NCBI GenBank assembly: GCA_900548345.1
Contig: URKA01000023.1
Coordinates: forward strand, 1 to 49,901
Source of the DNA: an uncultured Paraprevotella sp.
GTDB lineage: Bacteria; Bacteroidota; Bacteroidia; Bacteroidales; Bacteroidaceae
Direction of reading: 5' to 3'
DNA length: 49,901 nucleotides
Shown: in pieces, positions 23,218 to 32,349 of the stretch
How positions within the stretch are numbered: position 1 is the stretch's first letter
Layout: each line of letters starts with the position of its first letter
Translations under genes and position numbers: made by a program
Notes under the pieces: model-generated
Seen by the model: only the letters and a program-made list of their open reading frames with translations
Databases searched by the model: none
Told to the model about the DNA's origin: nothing

Positions 23218-24938
23218 TTTTGGTAAGCATCTTCGTGTACGCCTGACACTGCGCGACCGCTGGGGTCGTTCTGTCCTTGGAAGGAGGCATCCCAAGCCAG
23301 GGCTTCGGCTGTGGAGCATGCCACGCTGGGCACGCTGGGTACGCTGCGTGCGGCACTTTCGCTGGGGAAGTATTCCTCAAAGATGCTGCGGTAGTAGTAT
23401 TCTTCTTTGTTCATCGGCGTGTTGACGGGGAAACGTTCGGCTGCATGTGCCATCTGTTCGTCCGTAACCGCTTTCGAGGTGATGGCCTTCAAGGTGTCTA
23501 TCCAGCTGTAACCCACTCCGTCGCTGAACTGCTCTTTCTGTCTCCAGGCCACGCTGTCGGGTAGCATGTCGGCAAAAGCCTCGCGCACGACTTTCTTTTC
23601 AATGGTCTTGCCCGGACACATCTTGACCGACGGGTTCAGGCGCATGGCCACATCGAGAAATTCCTTGTCGAGGAACGGAACGCGTCCTTCGACACCCCAT
23701 GCCGACAGAGACTTGTTGGCACGAAGGCAGTCGTAGAGGTGCAGTTTGGAGAGTTTGCGCACAGTCTCTTCGTGAAAGGCACGCGCGTCGGGGGCTTTAT
23801 GAAAATAGAGATAACCGCCGAAGACCTCGTCGGCACCTTCTCCGCTCAGCACCATCTTGATGCCCATGCTTTTGATGACGCGTGCCAGCAGGTACATCGG
23901 TGTGGAGGCACGTACGGTGGTCACGTCGTAAGTCTCGATATAATAGATGACATCGCGTACGGCGTCAAGTCCTTCTTCGATGGTGTAATTGACCTCATGG
24001 TGTATGGTGCCGATGTGTTCGGCCACTTCGCGTGCCTTGAGCAGGTCGGGAGCACCTTTGAGTCCTACGGCGAAGCTGTGCAGTTGAGGCCACCACGCAT
24101 CTTTCCGGCCGTCGGTCTCGACACGTTTGGCCGAGAACTTCTTGGCGATGGCCGAAATGACAGAGCTGTCCAGACCGCCGGACAAGAGCACGCCGTAGGG
24201 CACATCGCTCATCAACTGGCGGCGTACCGCCGCTTCGAGTGCGTCGTGTACGGCTTTTACCTGTATGTCGTGCGTGCAGTCTGCACCGGCTGTTGCCAGG
24301 CGGCTTCCTGCCGATGGGGTGTAGTTGTCTTTTACCTCTTCATATTCCATCCAATCCCGCGTATACCATCTTTTCATCCGGCCTTCCCTGCCCCAGTAGT
24401 AGTGCCCTGGCAGAAAAGGTTCGTATTCGTCGCAGAAACCTTCGAGGGCTTTCAACTCGCTGGCGCAATATATGGTGCCGTCTTTGTCTCGGCCGATATA
24501 TAACGGTATGACACCGATGGGGTCGCGTGCAATCAGAAAGTCGTCCTTCTCTTCGTCGTAAAGGGCGAAGGCGAAGATACCGTTCAGTTCCTCCAGAAAG
24601 CCTGTGCCCTTTTCGCGGTAGAGCGGAAGAATGACCTCGCAGTCACTCCCGGTCTGAAATTCATACTTTCCGGCGTAACGCTCCCGAATGTCGCGGTGGT
24701 TGTAGATTTCCCCGTTGACCGCAAGGATTTGCTTGCGGTCGGGCGTGTATAGAGGTTGTCCTCCGCTCTGCGGGTCGACGATTGACAGACGTTCATGTAC
24801 CAATATGGCACTCTTGCCGCAATAGATGCCGCTCCAGTCGGGACCTCGGTGTCGAATTCTTTTCGACATGGAGAGTGCTTTCTTGCGCAACTCCGGTGTC
24901 TGCTGTCTGATGTTGAATATAGCTGTTATTCCACACAT
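23214..24938 (-). CDS. asnB: asparagine synthetase B, glutamine-hydrolysing
   Basis: A 574-residue cytoplasmic enzyme converting aspartate, glutamine and ATP to asparagine. The N-terminal Ntn glutaminase begins with the catalytic Cys2 (MCGITAIFN) and contains RLSIVDPQSGGQPLY and NGEIYNH. The synthetase domain has the PP-loop LLSGGLDSSVISA (about 250-262) and the family phrase SGEGADEVFGGYLYFHKAP (about 370). Near the C-terminus a nine-base repeat has extended the usual PSVACSTAEALAWDA motif to a serial SVPSVPSV. It lies 18 bp after gltD and overlaps dapF by four bases, so it belongs to the gltB operon and draws glutamine for amide transfer. Confidence 0.95.
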   Translation of the reverse strand: MCGITAIFNIRQQTPELRKKALSMSKRIRHRGPDWSGIYCGKSAILVHERLSIVDPQSGGQPLYTPDRKQILAVNGEIYNHRDIRERYAGKYEFQTGSDCEVILPLYREKGTGFLEELNGIFAFALYDEEKDDFLIARDPIGVIPLYIGRDKDGTIYCASELKALEGFCDEYEPFLPGHYYWGREGRMKRWYTRDWMEYEEVKDNYTPSAGSRLATAGADCTHDIQVKAVHDALEAAVRRQLMSDVPYGVLLSGGLDSSVISAIAKKFSAKRVETDGRKDAWWPQLHSFAVGLKGAPDLLKAREVAEHIGTIHHEVNYTIEEGLDAVRDVIYYIETYDVTTVRASTPMYLLARVIKSMGIKMVLSGEGADEVFGGYLYFHKAPDARAFHEETVRKLSKLHLYDCLRANKSLSAWGVEGRVPFLDKEFLDVAMRLNPSVKMCPGKTIEKKVVREAFADMLPDSVAWRQKEQFSDGVGYSWIDTLKAITSKAVTDEQMAHAAERFPVNTPMNKEEYYYRSIFEEYFPSESAARSVPSVPSVACSTAEALAWDASFQGQNDPSGRAVSGVHEDAYQK

Positions 24939-24956
24939 GGCATAATGATTATGATG

Positions 24957-26300
24957 TTAAACGTTCAGGTAAGCGTCGACCGACTCGGCGGCTTTCCGTC
25001 CGCCTGCAATGCAGCGCACCACGAGGCTTGCTCCTGTGGCTGCGTCACCAGCCACGAATACGTTCTTCCCGAATTCGGGGTGTTCGGGTTTTAGGAAACC
25101 CATGGCCAACAGTACGAGGTCGGTCTTGATGATTTCTTTCTTGCCAGTGGGTTTCATGAGCGGACGTCCGCCCTCAGGATTAGGTTGCCATTCCACTTCT
25201 TCCACTTCCACACCGCACACCCGTCCGTCTTTCGTTCCGATGAACTTGTTGGATGCCAGGCACCAGCGGCGCTTGCAGCCTTCTTCGTGGCTTGAACTTG
25301 TTTTCAGCACCACGGGCCATTGCGGCCATGGTGTGGCGGGATTGTGCCCCACCGGGGGCTGTGGCATGATTTCGATTTGGGTGACGCTTGCGGCACCGTG
25401 GCGGTTGCTTGTACCGATGCAGTCGCTACCCGTGTCGCCTCCACCGATGATCAGTACATGCCTGTTCCTGGCACTGATACGCTCTTCCTTCGTAAAGGTC
25501 TGTCCGGCCAGCACACGGTTCTGCTGTGCCAGCATTTCAAGTGCGAAGTGGATGCCTTTCAGTTCCCTTCCGGGAATGTTCAGGTCGCGTGCCTGCGGTG
25601 TACCCGTGCAGATGCAATAGGCGTCGAATCCTTCGGGCAGTTGTGTGGGGTCGACGGGGGTGCTCAGCCTGAATATGATTCCTTCGGCTTCCATTATGGC
25701 AATGCGGCGGTCGATGATGGCTTTGTTCAGTTTAAAGTTCGGAATGCCGAAGCGCAACAGTCCGCCGGCATATTCGTCCTTCTCGAAGACGGTCACTTCA
25801 TAGCCTTTCCTGTTCAGTTGGTTGGCGGCCGCCAGGCCTGCAGGCCCAGAGCCGATTACGGCCACCTTCTTTCCGTTGCGTTCATAATGCTGTGGTTGTA
25901 TGAACCCCTCCCTGAAGGCAGCTTCTATGATGGCCGCTTCGTCCTCGCGGATGGTGACGGGCGCGTCGATGCTCAGTTTCAGCACGCAACTCTTTTCGCA
26001 GAGTGCGGGACAGATGCGTCCGGTGAACTCCGGAAAGTCATTGGTCATGTTCAGAATCTCGTAGGCTTCTTTCCATTTGCCTTTGTAGAGCGCGTCCTGA
26101 AATTCGGGCGGGCGGTTGCCCAAAGGACATGCCCAGTGGCAGAAGGGTACGCCGCAGTTCATGCAACGTGAAGCCTGTAATTTGCGTTCGCTGCTGTTAA
26201 GGGTCTGTTCGACTTCTCCGAAGTCCAGTATGCGGTCGTGTACGGGGCGGTAGCCTGCTTCTTGCCGCGGTATGGTGAGGAATGCTTTAGGGTTTCCCAT
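24957..26300 (-). CDS. gltD: glutamate synthase, small (NAD(P)H) subunit
   Basis: A 447-residue FAD/iron-sulphur protein that passes NAD(P)H electrons to GltB. The N-terminal half has the two [4Fe-4S] cysteine sets: C46, C49, C54, C58 (CMNCGVPFCHWAC) and CPALCEKSC (about 95-103). An FAD-binding VAVIGSGPAGLAAA (about 148-161) and a second dinucleotide motif VLIIGGGDTGSDCIG (about 283-297) follow, with the C-terminal FVAGDAATGASLVVRCI closing the FAD site. It starts 41 bp after gltB and shares its transcript. GltD-like proteins also occur in other reductases, but next to gltB this assignment is safe. Confidence 0.95.
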   Translation of the reverse strand: MGNPKAFLTIPRQEAGYRPVHDRILDFGEVEQTLNSSERKLQASRCMNCGVPFCHWACPLGNRPPEFQDALYKGKWKEAYEILNMTNDFPEFTGRICPALCEKSCVLKLSIDAPVTIREDEAAIIEAAFREGFIQPQHYERNGKKVAVIGSGPAGLAAANQLNRKGYEVTVFEKDEYAGGLLRFGIPNFKLNKAIIDRRIAIMEAEGIIFRLSTPVDPTQLPEGFDAYCICTGTPQARDLNIPGRELKGIHFALEMLAQQNRVLAGQTFTKEERISARNRHVLIIGGGDTGSDCIGTSNRHGAASVTQIEIMPQPPVGHNPATPWPQWPVVLKTSSSHEEGCKRRWCLASNKFIGTKDGRVCGVEVEEVEWQPNPEGGRPLMKPTGKKEIIKTDLVLLAMGFLKPEHPEFGKNVFVAGDAATGASLVVRCIAGGRKAAESVDAYLNV

Positions 26301-26341
26301 GTTGTTCTTATATTATATAGGTGTGATAATCTTGTATGATA

Positions 26342-29300
26342 TTAATAGTCGCGCTGTACGTCCGCAATTTTCTGCTGCAGTTTGCGCATCTGTTCTTCGG
26401 CCAGTACTTTCTTGTATTCGATGGGAGTCACCTGGATGAATTCGTCCACATAATGGTTCCAATCGTCGAGCATGGTGCGTGCCAGTTGTGAGCCGGTGTA
26501 CAGGTAATGCTGACGGATCAGTTCATGAAGTTCCTTGCGCGACGTGGAGTCTTCCAGAAGTGAAAGTTCCACCATCTCCATGTTGCAGAAATAATCGAAT
26601 GTGCGGTTTCTGTCCCATACGTATGCCACGCCACCGCTCATACCTGCGGCGAAGTTGCGTCCTGTTTCTCCCAGCACGACGACACGTCCTCCCGTCATGT
26701 ATTCGCAGCAATGGTCGCCGGTTCCCTCCACAACGGCTATCGCGCCGGAGTTGCGGACGGCGAAACGCTCTCCTGCGCGACCGTTGATGTATATTTCACC
26801 GCTTGTGGCGCCATACAGCAGGGTGTTGCCGGCAATCGTGTTCTTTTCCGCATCGAAGTTGGAACGTACGGGCGGCTGCACGGAGATGCGTCCGCCGCTC
26901 AGCCCTTTGCCTAAGTAGTCGTTGGCTTCGCCTTCGAGTTTGAAACTGATGCCATGCGTAAGGAATGCGCCGAAACTTTGGCCGGCGGAACCTTTGAATT
27001 TCACATTGATGGTCTGGTCGGGCAGTCCGGCGTTGCCGTACCGTGCAGCCACGGCCCCCGAAAGCATCGCGCCTACCGAGCGGTCGGTGTTGGCTATCGT
27101 ATATTCCAGCGACACCTCTTTCTGGTGTTCGAGGGCCTCTTTGGCCGAGGCCAGTATGTCGACATCCTTTACGTGGTCGATATCATGCCTCTGTTCCGTC
27201 AGATGATGAAGGGCGTTGTCGCCTTCCATCCTGTGAAGCATGCGGCTGAAATCCAGCAGCGATGTTTTGGAAGGTTTTTCGGAGGGCTTGATTTCGATAA
27301 GGTCCGTGCGGCCTACGATGTCGTCCAGCCGGGTGAATCCCATCTCTGCCAGGTATTCGCGCACCTCTTCGGCGAGGAACCTGAAATAGTTGACCACATA
27401 TTCATAATGTCCGCGGAAGTGTTCGCGCAGTTTGGCATCTTGCGTGGCCACGCCCACCGGGCAGGCATTCGTATGGCATTTGCGCATCATGACACATCCC
27501 AATACAATCAGTACTGTGGTGCCGAACCCGAACTCTTCCGCCCCTAACAGGGCCATGCCGATGATGTCCCGTCCGGTTTTAAGCTGGCCGTCGGTCTGTA
27601 AACGTACCTGGCCGCGCAGTCCGTTCAATACCAGTGTCTGTTGTGTTTCGCTGAGGCCTAATTCGGGTGAGATGCCGGCATAGCGCATGGAAGAGGCCGG
27701 CGAGGCACCCGTTCCGCCTTCCGCACCGGAAATGATGATGAGGTCGGCCTTGGCCTTGGCCACTCCGGCCGCGATGGTGCCCACTCCGCTTTCTGCCACG
27801 AGCTTGACGCTTATTTGGGCTTTCGGGTTGACGTTCTTCAGGTCGAATATCAGTTGTGCCAGGTCCTCGATGGAATAAATGTCGTGATGAGGCGGCGGGG
27901 AAATCAGGGATATCCCCGGAATGGAATGGCGGGTTCTGGCGATGATGTCGTTCACCTTGAATCCGGGTAATTGTCCTCCTTCGCCCGGTTTCGCACCTTG
28001 TGCCACCTTGATTTGTATCTCTTCGGCGTTCACCAAATATTCGGCTGTCACACCGAAGCGTCCCGAAGCCACCTGCTTGGTCTTGCTGCACATGGATATG
28101 CCGTTGAGGTCGCTGTGAAAGCGTTCCCGGTCTTCTCCTCCTTCTCCGGTATTGCTGCGTGTGCCCAGTTTGTTCATGGCCAATGCCAGTGCCTCGTGGG
28201 CTTCCTTGCTGATGGCTCCGAAAGACATGGCTCCCGTGACGAAGTGTTTCACGATGCTTTCGACGGGTTCCACCTTGTCGATGTCGATGGGGTTACGTTT
28301 GAACCGGAAGAAGTCTCTGAGGAAGATGGGTGCATCCTTCTCATCCGCCATGCGGGTGAACTCCTTGAACTTTTTGTAGCTTCCCAGCCTTGTGGCCAGT
28401 TGCAGGGTTGAAATCGTTTCCGGATTCCACGCGTGCTTCTCCCCGTCTTTCCGGAACGAGAACTGGCCGATGTGCGGCAGCAGGTTCGTCGTGCCTTCCG
28501 TGGTGAATCCCAAGTCGTGGAATGTGGTATAATCCTTTGCTATTTCTTCCAGCCGTATGCCGCCGATAGAAGAGGACGGAGTGCCGAAATAAGCCTTCAG
28601 CAACTCTTCGCTCAAGCCTACGGCCTCGAATATCTTGGCTCCGCGGTAGGAGCGGATAGTGCTGATACCCATCTTGCTCATGATTTTATACAAGCCTTTG
28701 CATACCGCCTTGATGTAGTTCGTCTCGGCCGTTTCATAGTTCATCTGTATTTCCCCTTTCTTCACAAGGTCATCCACAACGGCGAAGGCCATATAAGGAT
28801 TGATGGCACTTGCGCCGTAGCCTAACAGCAGGGCGGCGTGCATGACTTCGCGAATCTCTCCGCTTTCCACAATCAAGGCCGTCTGTACGCGCTTCTGCAC
28901 GGAAATGAGGTGATGGTGTACGGCACTTACAGCCAGAAGCGAAGGGATAGCGGCATGACCGGCATCTATGCCGCGGTCGGAGAGAATGATGTAGTTCACG
29001 CCGTCGTTTACCGATTCTTCCGCTTTTCTGCACAATTCCGTCAAGGCTTCCTGCAGTGCGGCCTTTCCCCGGCTCACCTCAAACAGCATGGGGAGTTTTA
29101 CGGTATGAAAACCTTTGTAACGGATGTTGCAGAGGATATCCAGTTGTGTGTTGGTCAGTACAGGATGGGGAAGGCGCACCATTTTGCAATGACTTTCGTT
29201 GGGCAGCAGAATATTCATGCCCACAGCACCGATATATTCGGTCAGCGACATGATGAGTTTCTCGCGTATAGGGTCGATGGCCGGGTTGGTCACCTGTGCG

Positions 29301-30865
29301 AACTGTTGTCTGAAATAGTTGAACAAGAGCTGGGGCTTTTCGGACAGTACGGCCAAAGGCGTGTCGTTGCCCATCGAGGCTGTAGGTTCGGCGCCGTTCG
29401 TACACATAGGCGCGATGGTGCTTTCGATGTCCTCACGGGTGAATCCGAAAGCCCGCAGTTTACAGTCGTAACCTTCCACGCTGTTTTCCACTTTCCGTCC
29501 GCTTCTCAGCGCGTCAAGTTCGATGCGGTTGGTCGAGAGCCATTGGCGGTAAGGTTTGGCTGCGGCAAGTTGTTCTTTCAGTTCCCCGTCGTAGTAGATG
29601 CGGCCTTCCTGTGTGTCTACGAGTAGTATCTTGCCCGGTTGCAAACGTCCTTTTTCCTTGATGTCTCCAGGCTCGAAACTGATGACTCCGGCTTCGCTCG
29701 CCACCACCATGATGTCGTTCCTGGTAATCAGGTAACGTGCCGGACGCAGGCCGTTGCGGTCGAGCATGCCGCCTGCGTATCGTCCGTCGCTGAACAGCAG
29801 CGCGGCCGGTCCGTCCCACGGCTCCATCAGGATGGAATGGTATTCGTAGAATGCTTTCATATCCTCGCTGATGGGATTCTTGTCGTTGAAAGATTCCGGC
29901 ACGAGCATTGCCATGGCGTGCGGCAGGCTCAGGCCTGACATGACGAAAAATTCGAGCACGTTGTCGAGCGATGCGCTGTCGCTCATGCCGGGCTGTATGA
30001 TGGGACGGATGGCCCGGATGTTTCCTAATGCCGGTGTGGAAAGCACACTCTCTCGCGCCTCCATCCATGCACGGTTGCCGCGGATGGTATTGATTTCTCC
30101 GTTGTGGGCCAGCAAGCGGAACGGTTGTGCCAGGCTCCATGTGGGAAAGGTGTTGGTGCTGAAACGCGAGTGTACCACAGCCAGTCCGCTGGTAAAGTAG
30201 GGCTGTGTCAGGTCGGGGAAGTATTCCCTTACTTGTGTGGACGACAGCATACCTTTATATATAATGCTTTTGCTGGAGAGCGACACGATGTAAAAGTCCT
30301 TGTGACTGATGCGTTGTTCTATTTTCTTGCGGATGATGTAAAGCGTGCGTTCGAGGTTCTCCACGTCCGTAACACCTGTGACGAACAGTTGTTTGATGTC
30401 CGGTTCGGTTGCCAGTGCGTCTTTTCCCAAAATGGACGAGTTGACCGGAACGTTGCGCAGATGCATGAGGTTTAATCCTTCGCGTTCGATTTCTTCGATG
30501 ATGATGCTCAGAATCCGTGCCTGTTCTTTCTCCTCTTTGGGCAGAAACACCAGTCCTGTGCCGTATTTGCCTTTTTCCGGTACGGGGATACCCTGCAACA
30601 GAATGAATTCATGAGGTATCTGAAGCAGGATACCCGCACCGTCCCCCGTTTTGTTGTCTGCACCTTCGGCTCCCCGGTGCTTCATGTTTTCTAATACCTT
30701 GAGTGCGGAGTCCACAAGTTCGTGCGACTTGTTTCCGTGGATATCCACTATCATACCCACACCGCATGCGTCGTGTTCGTTTGTTGCATCGTATAAGCCC
30801 GCCTGGCGGGGCTGACGATGTGCGCATGTCTTTTCTTTATTTCTGATAAAAAGTCCTTTTTTCAT
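26342..30865 (-). CDS. gltB: glutamate synthase, large subunit
   Basis: A 1507-residue GOGAT alpha subunit forming two glutamates from glutamine and 2-oxoglutarate. The catalytic Cys of the amidotransferase domain is C34 (EHDACGVGMIV), so 33 residues should be a propeptide removed in maturation. Further on: HNGEINTIRGNRAWM (about 240), the FMN/2-oxoglutarate barrel with GEGGEDRERF and AQGAKPGEGGQLPG (about 900-960) and GAEGGTGASPASS (about 1050), the [3Fe-4S] motif CVMMRKCHTNACP (about 1120-1132), and the glycine-rich C-terminal beta-helix (GLSGGRISV...GGRVVVLGETG...GMSGGVAYV). First gene of gltB-gltD-asnB-dapF-dapL. The upstream region carries a -7 box, a CTTTCAAAG site and a 21-bp repeat array. 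Confidence 0.97.
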   Translation of the reverse strand: MKKGLFIRNKEKTCAHRQPRQAGLYDATNEHDACGVGMIVDIHGNKSHELVDSALKVLENMKHRGAEGADNKTGDGAGILLQIPHEFILLQGIPVPEKGKYGTGLVFLPKEEKEQARILSIIIEEIEREGLNLMHLRNVPVNSSILGKDALATEPDIKQLFVTGVTDVENLERTLYIIRKKIEQRISHKDFYIVSLSSKSIIYKGMLSSTQVREYFPDLTQPYFTSGLAVVHSRFSTNTFPTWSLAQPFRLLAHNGEINTIRGNRAWMEARESVLSTPALGNIRAIRPIIQPGMSDSASLDNVLEFFVMSGLSLPHAMAMLVPESFNDKNPISEDMKAFYEYHSILMEPWDGPAALLFSDGRYAGGMLDRNGLRPARYLITRNDIMVVASEAGVISFEPGDIKEKGRLQPGKILLVDTQEGRIYYDGELKEQLAAAKPYRQWLSTNRIELDALRSGRKVENSVEGYDCKLRAFGFTREDIESTIAPMCTNGAEPTASMGNDTPLAVLSEKPQLLFNYFRQQFAQVTNPAIDPIREKLIMSLTEYIGAVGMNILLPNESHCKMVRLPHPVLTNTQLDILCNIRYKGFHTVKLPMLFEVSRGKAALQEALTELCRKAEESVNDGVNYIILSDRGIDAGHAAIPSLLAVSAVHHHLISVQKRVQTALIVESGEIREVMHAALLLGYGASAINPYMAFAVVDDLVKKGEIQMNYETAETNYIKAVCKGLYKIMSKMGISTIRSYRGAKIFEAVGLSEELLKAYFGTPSSSIGGIRLEEIAKDYTTFHDLGFTTEGTTNLLPHIGQFSFRKDGEKHAWNPETISTLQLATRLGSYKKFKEFTRMADEKDAPIFLRDFFRFKRNPIDIDKVEPVESIVKHFVTGAMSFGAISKEAHEALALAMNKLGTRSNTGEGGEDRERFHSDLNGISMCSKTKQVASGRFGVTAEYLVNAEEIQIKVAQGAKPGEGGQLPGFKVNDIIARTRHSIPGISLISPPPHHDIYSIEDLAQLIFDLKNVNPKAQISVKLVAESGVGTIAAGVAKAKADLIIISGAEGGTGASPASSMRYAGISPELGLSETQQTLVLNGLRGQVRLQTDGQLKTGRDIIGMALLGAEEFGFGTTVLIVLGCVMMRKCHTNACPVGVATQDAKLREHFRGHYEYVVNYFRFLAEEVREYLAEMGFTRLDDIVGRTDLIEIKPSEKPSKTSLLDFSRMLHRMEGDNALHHLTEQRHDIDHVKDVDILASAKEALEHQKEVSLEYTIANTDRSVGAMLSGAVAARYGNAGLPDQTINVKFKGSAGQSFGAFLTHGISFKLEGEANDYLGKGLSGGRISVQPPVRSNFDAEKNTIAGNTLLYGATSGEIYINGRAGERFAVRNSGAIAVVEGTGDHCCEYMTGGRVVVLGETGRNFAAGMSGGVAYVWDRNRTFDYFCNMEMVELSLLEDSTSRKELHELIRQHYLYTGSQLARTMLDDWNHYVDEFIQVTPIEYKKVLAEEQMRKLQQKIADVQRDY

Positions 30866-30920
30866 AACTTCTTCTTACCTTTATCTTTGTTTTTATTGTT
30901 ATTTCTTTCTTTTTGTCTTG

Positions 30921-30945
30921 CAAAGATATTAAACTTCTTTCAAAG
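30921..30945 (-). promoter_or_regulatory. gltB promoter with CTTTCAAAG site
   Basis: The -7 box TATCTTTG (complement of 30921-30928) is followed by CA, the same ten bases as at the PII operon. CTTTCAAAG, a palindrome about its centre, lies at 30937-30945, 8 bp upstream of the -7 box. No -33 box at normal spacing. Confidence 0.55.
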
Positions 30946-31045
30946 TGTATGCAAAAAGAGAACTTTTTTTGCAAAAAAGATAGAAAAAGACGGAATTGAT
31001 AGTTTTTTGCTCCGTTATGTAATTATTTCGAAGCTGTGTGAATCT

Positions 31046-31129
31046 ATAAATAAAAGTTTTATTTTTGAAAATAGAACTTTTGGTTTCAAGAATAAAACCT
31101 TTGTTTTTATAAATAAAAGTTTTATTTAT
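31046..31129. repeat. four tandem 21-bp AT-rich near-palindromic units upstream of gltB
   Basis: Units start at 31046, 31067, 31088 and 31109. Units 1 and 4 share ATAAATAAAAGTTTTATTT, in which AATAAAAGTTTTATT is a perfect palindrome about its central G; units 2 and 3 are diverged forms. The whole block is also an inverted repeat (AATCTATAAATAAAA at 31041 against TTTTATTTATAGATT at 31120). It lies about 120-200 bp upstream of the gltB -7 box. The period of two helical turns suits an array of dimeric regulator sites, or a bent, easily melted segment. Confidence 0.75.
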
Positions 31130-31146
31130 AGATTTTGAAGGTTTCG

Positions 31147-31195
31147 GGAAAAATAATGGCATGCCGACACGGATAAAACAGTGTCGGCATGCCAT
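31147..31195 (-). terminator. terminator of the slyD-aroC operon
   Basis: A perfect 15-bp stem, ATGGCATGCCGACAC (31156-31170) with GTGTCGGCATGCCAT (31181-31195). A T-rich tract follows on the minus strand, 44 bp past the aroC stop. Confidence 0.85.
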
Positions 31196-31238
31196 CTGAC
31201 TCCCCCAAAAAGTAACGGGAAGCGTATGACGAAACCTG

Positions 31239-32315
31239 TCAGAGGTGTGTGGTTTTGTTCAACAGGTAATAGTCGAGAATTGTCATGGCGGCCATGGCCT
31301 CTACTACGGGGACTGCACGCGGAAGTACGCACGCATCGTGTCTTCCTCTGGCTTTCAATACGGTGGGAGTGCCGTCGAGCGTCACGGTTTCCTGTTCGGT
31401 CAGGAGTGTGGCAACCGGTTTGAATGCCACCCGGAAATAAATGTCCTGCCCGTTGCTGATGCCTCCCTGTATGCCGCCGCTATGGTTGGTTCGGGTGGAA
31501 ATCCGTCCGTTGTCGTTGATGAACACGTCGTTTTGTTCGCTTCCCCGTTGGGTCACACCGGCAAATCCTTGTCCATACTCGAATCCTTTCACGGCGTTGA
31601 TGCTGAGCATGGCTCCGCCCAAAGCCGCATGGAGCTTGCCGAATGCCGGTTCGCCCAATCCGGCCGGACATCCTTTGATGACGCCGGTGATGATTCCGCC
31701 AATGGTGTCTCCCTGTGCTTTCACTTCGGATATCAGTGCTGCCATTTCGGCAGCCTTTTCTGCATCCGGACACCTCACCTCATTGCTTTCGGTGAGCGAA
31801 AGGTCATAGTGCCGGTAATCTCTGTCCAGGCTGATGTTGCCCACCTGCGAAGTGTAGGCATATACCTCAATGCCCACCTGCCGCAAGGCCAGTTTGGCCA
31901 ATGCACCCGCCACGCAACGCGAAATGGTCTCACGTGCGGAGGAACGTCCGCCGCCGGTATGGTCGCGCAGTCCGTATTTCTGGGTATAGGTAAAGTCGGC
32001 ATGTGAGGGGCGGAACACATTACGGATGTTGTCGTAGTCGCCGGAGTGCTGGTTGGTGTTGCGCACCAGAAAGCCGATGGGGCATCCGGTGGATTTACCT
32101 TCGAAAACTCCGGAGAGCAGTTCCACCTTGTCGGCTTCTTTGCGCGGGGTGGTGAGCCGGCTTTGTCCGGGACGCCGCCTGTCCAGCTCTTTCTGAATGA
32201 AATCCAAGTCGATTTCTATGCCTGCGGGGAATCCGTCTATTACGCCCCCTATGCCGGGACCGTGGCTTTCTCCGAAACTGGTCAGGCGGTAAATGTGCCC
32301 AAATGTATTGCTCAT
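31239..32315 (-). CDS. aroC: chorismate synthase
   Basis: A 358-residue FMN-dependent enzyme making chorismate from EPSP, the last shared step of aromatic synthesis. The start MSNTFGHIYRLTSFGESHG (ATG 32315) is the family start; a longer open frame upstream is a reading of the slyD tail in another frame. Further signatures: RRPGQSRLTTPRKEADKVE (about 44-62), GGRSSARETISRC (about 128-140) and RGRHDACVLPRAVPVVEAMAA near the C-terminus. It follows slyD by 34 bp on the same strand and is closed by a strong terminator. No unusual residues seen. Confidence 0.97.
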   Translation of the reverse strand: MSNTFGHIYRLTSFGESHGPGIGGVIDGFPAGIEIDLDFIQKELDRRRPGQSRLTTPRKEADKVELLSGVFEGKSTGCPIGFLVRNTNQHSGDYDNIRNVFRPSHADFTYTQKYGLRDHTGGGRSSARETISRCVAGALAKLALRQVGIEVYAYTSQVGNISLDRDYRHYDLSLTESNEVRCPDAEKAAEMAALISEVKAQGDTIGGIITGVIKGCPAGLGEPAFGKLHAALGGAMLSINAVKGFEYGQGFAGVTQRGSEQNDVFINDNGRISTRTNHSGGIQGGISNGQDIYFRVAFKPVATLLTEQETVTLDGTPTVLKARGRHDACVLPRAVPVVEAMAAMTILDYYLLNKTTHL

Positions 32316-32349
32316 GTCGTGTGTGGTTTGTGGTGAGGGTAAGTACGGC

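Noticed and set aside
23218..23319. N-terminal extension of dapF
   Set aside because: It would translate the asnB C-terminus in another frame, and the family start is at MKIEFTK or the ATGA-linked MTDM.
30818..31138. Open frames over the AT-rich 21-bp array (repeated INKSFI-type peptides)
   Set aside because: The peptide repeat is only the 21-bp DNA period translated; both strands give similar strings and no start or promoter supports them.
31196..31238. Riboswitch or attenuator between aroC and gltB
   Set aside because: Apart from the aroC terminator and the 21-bp array there is no leader-peptide or known riboswitch pattern.
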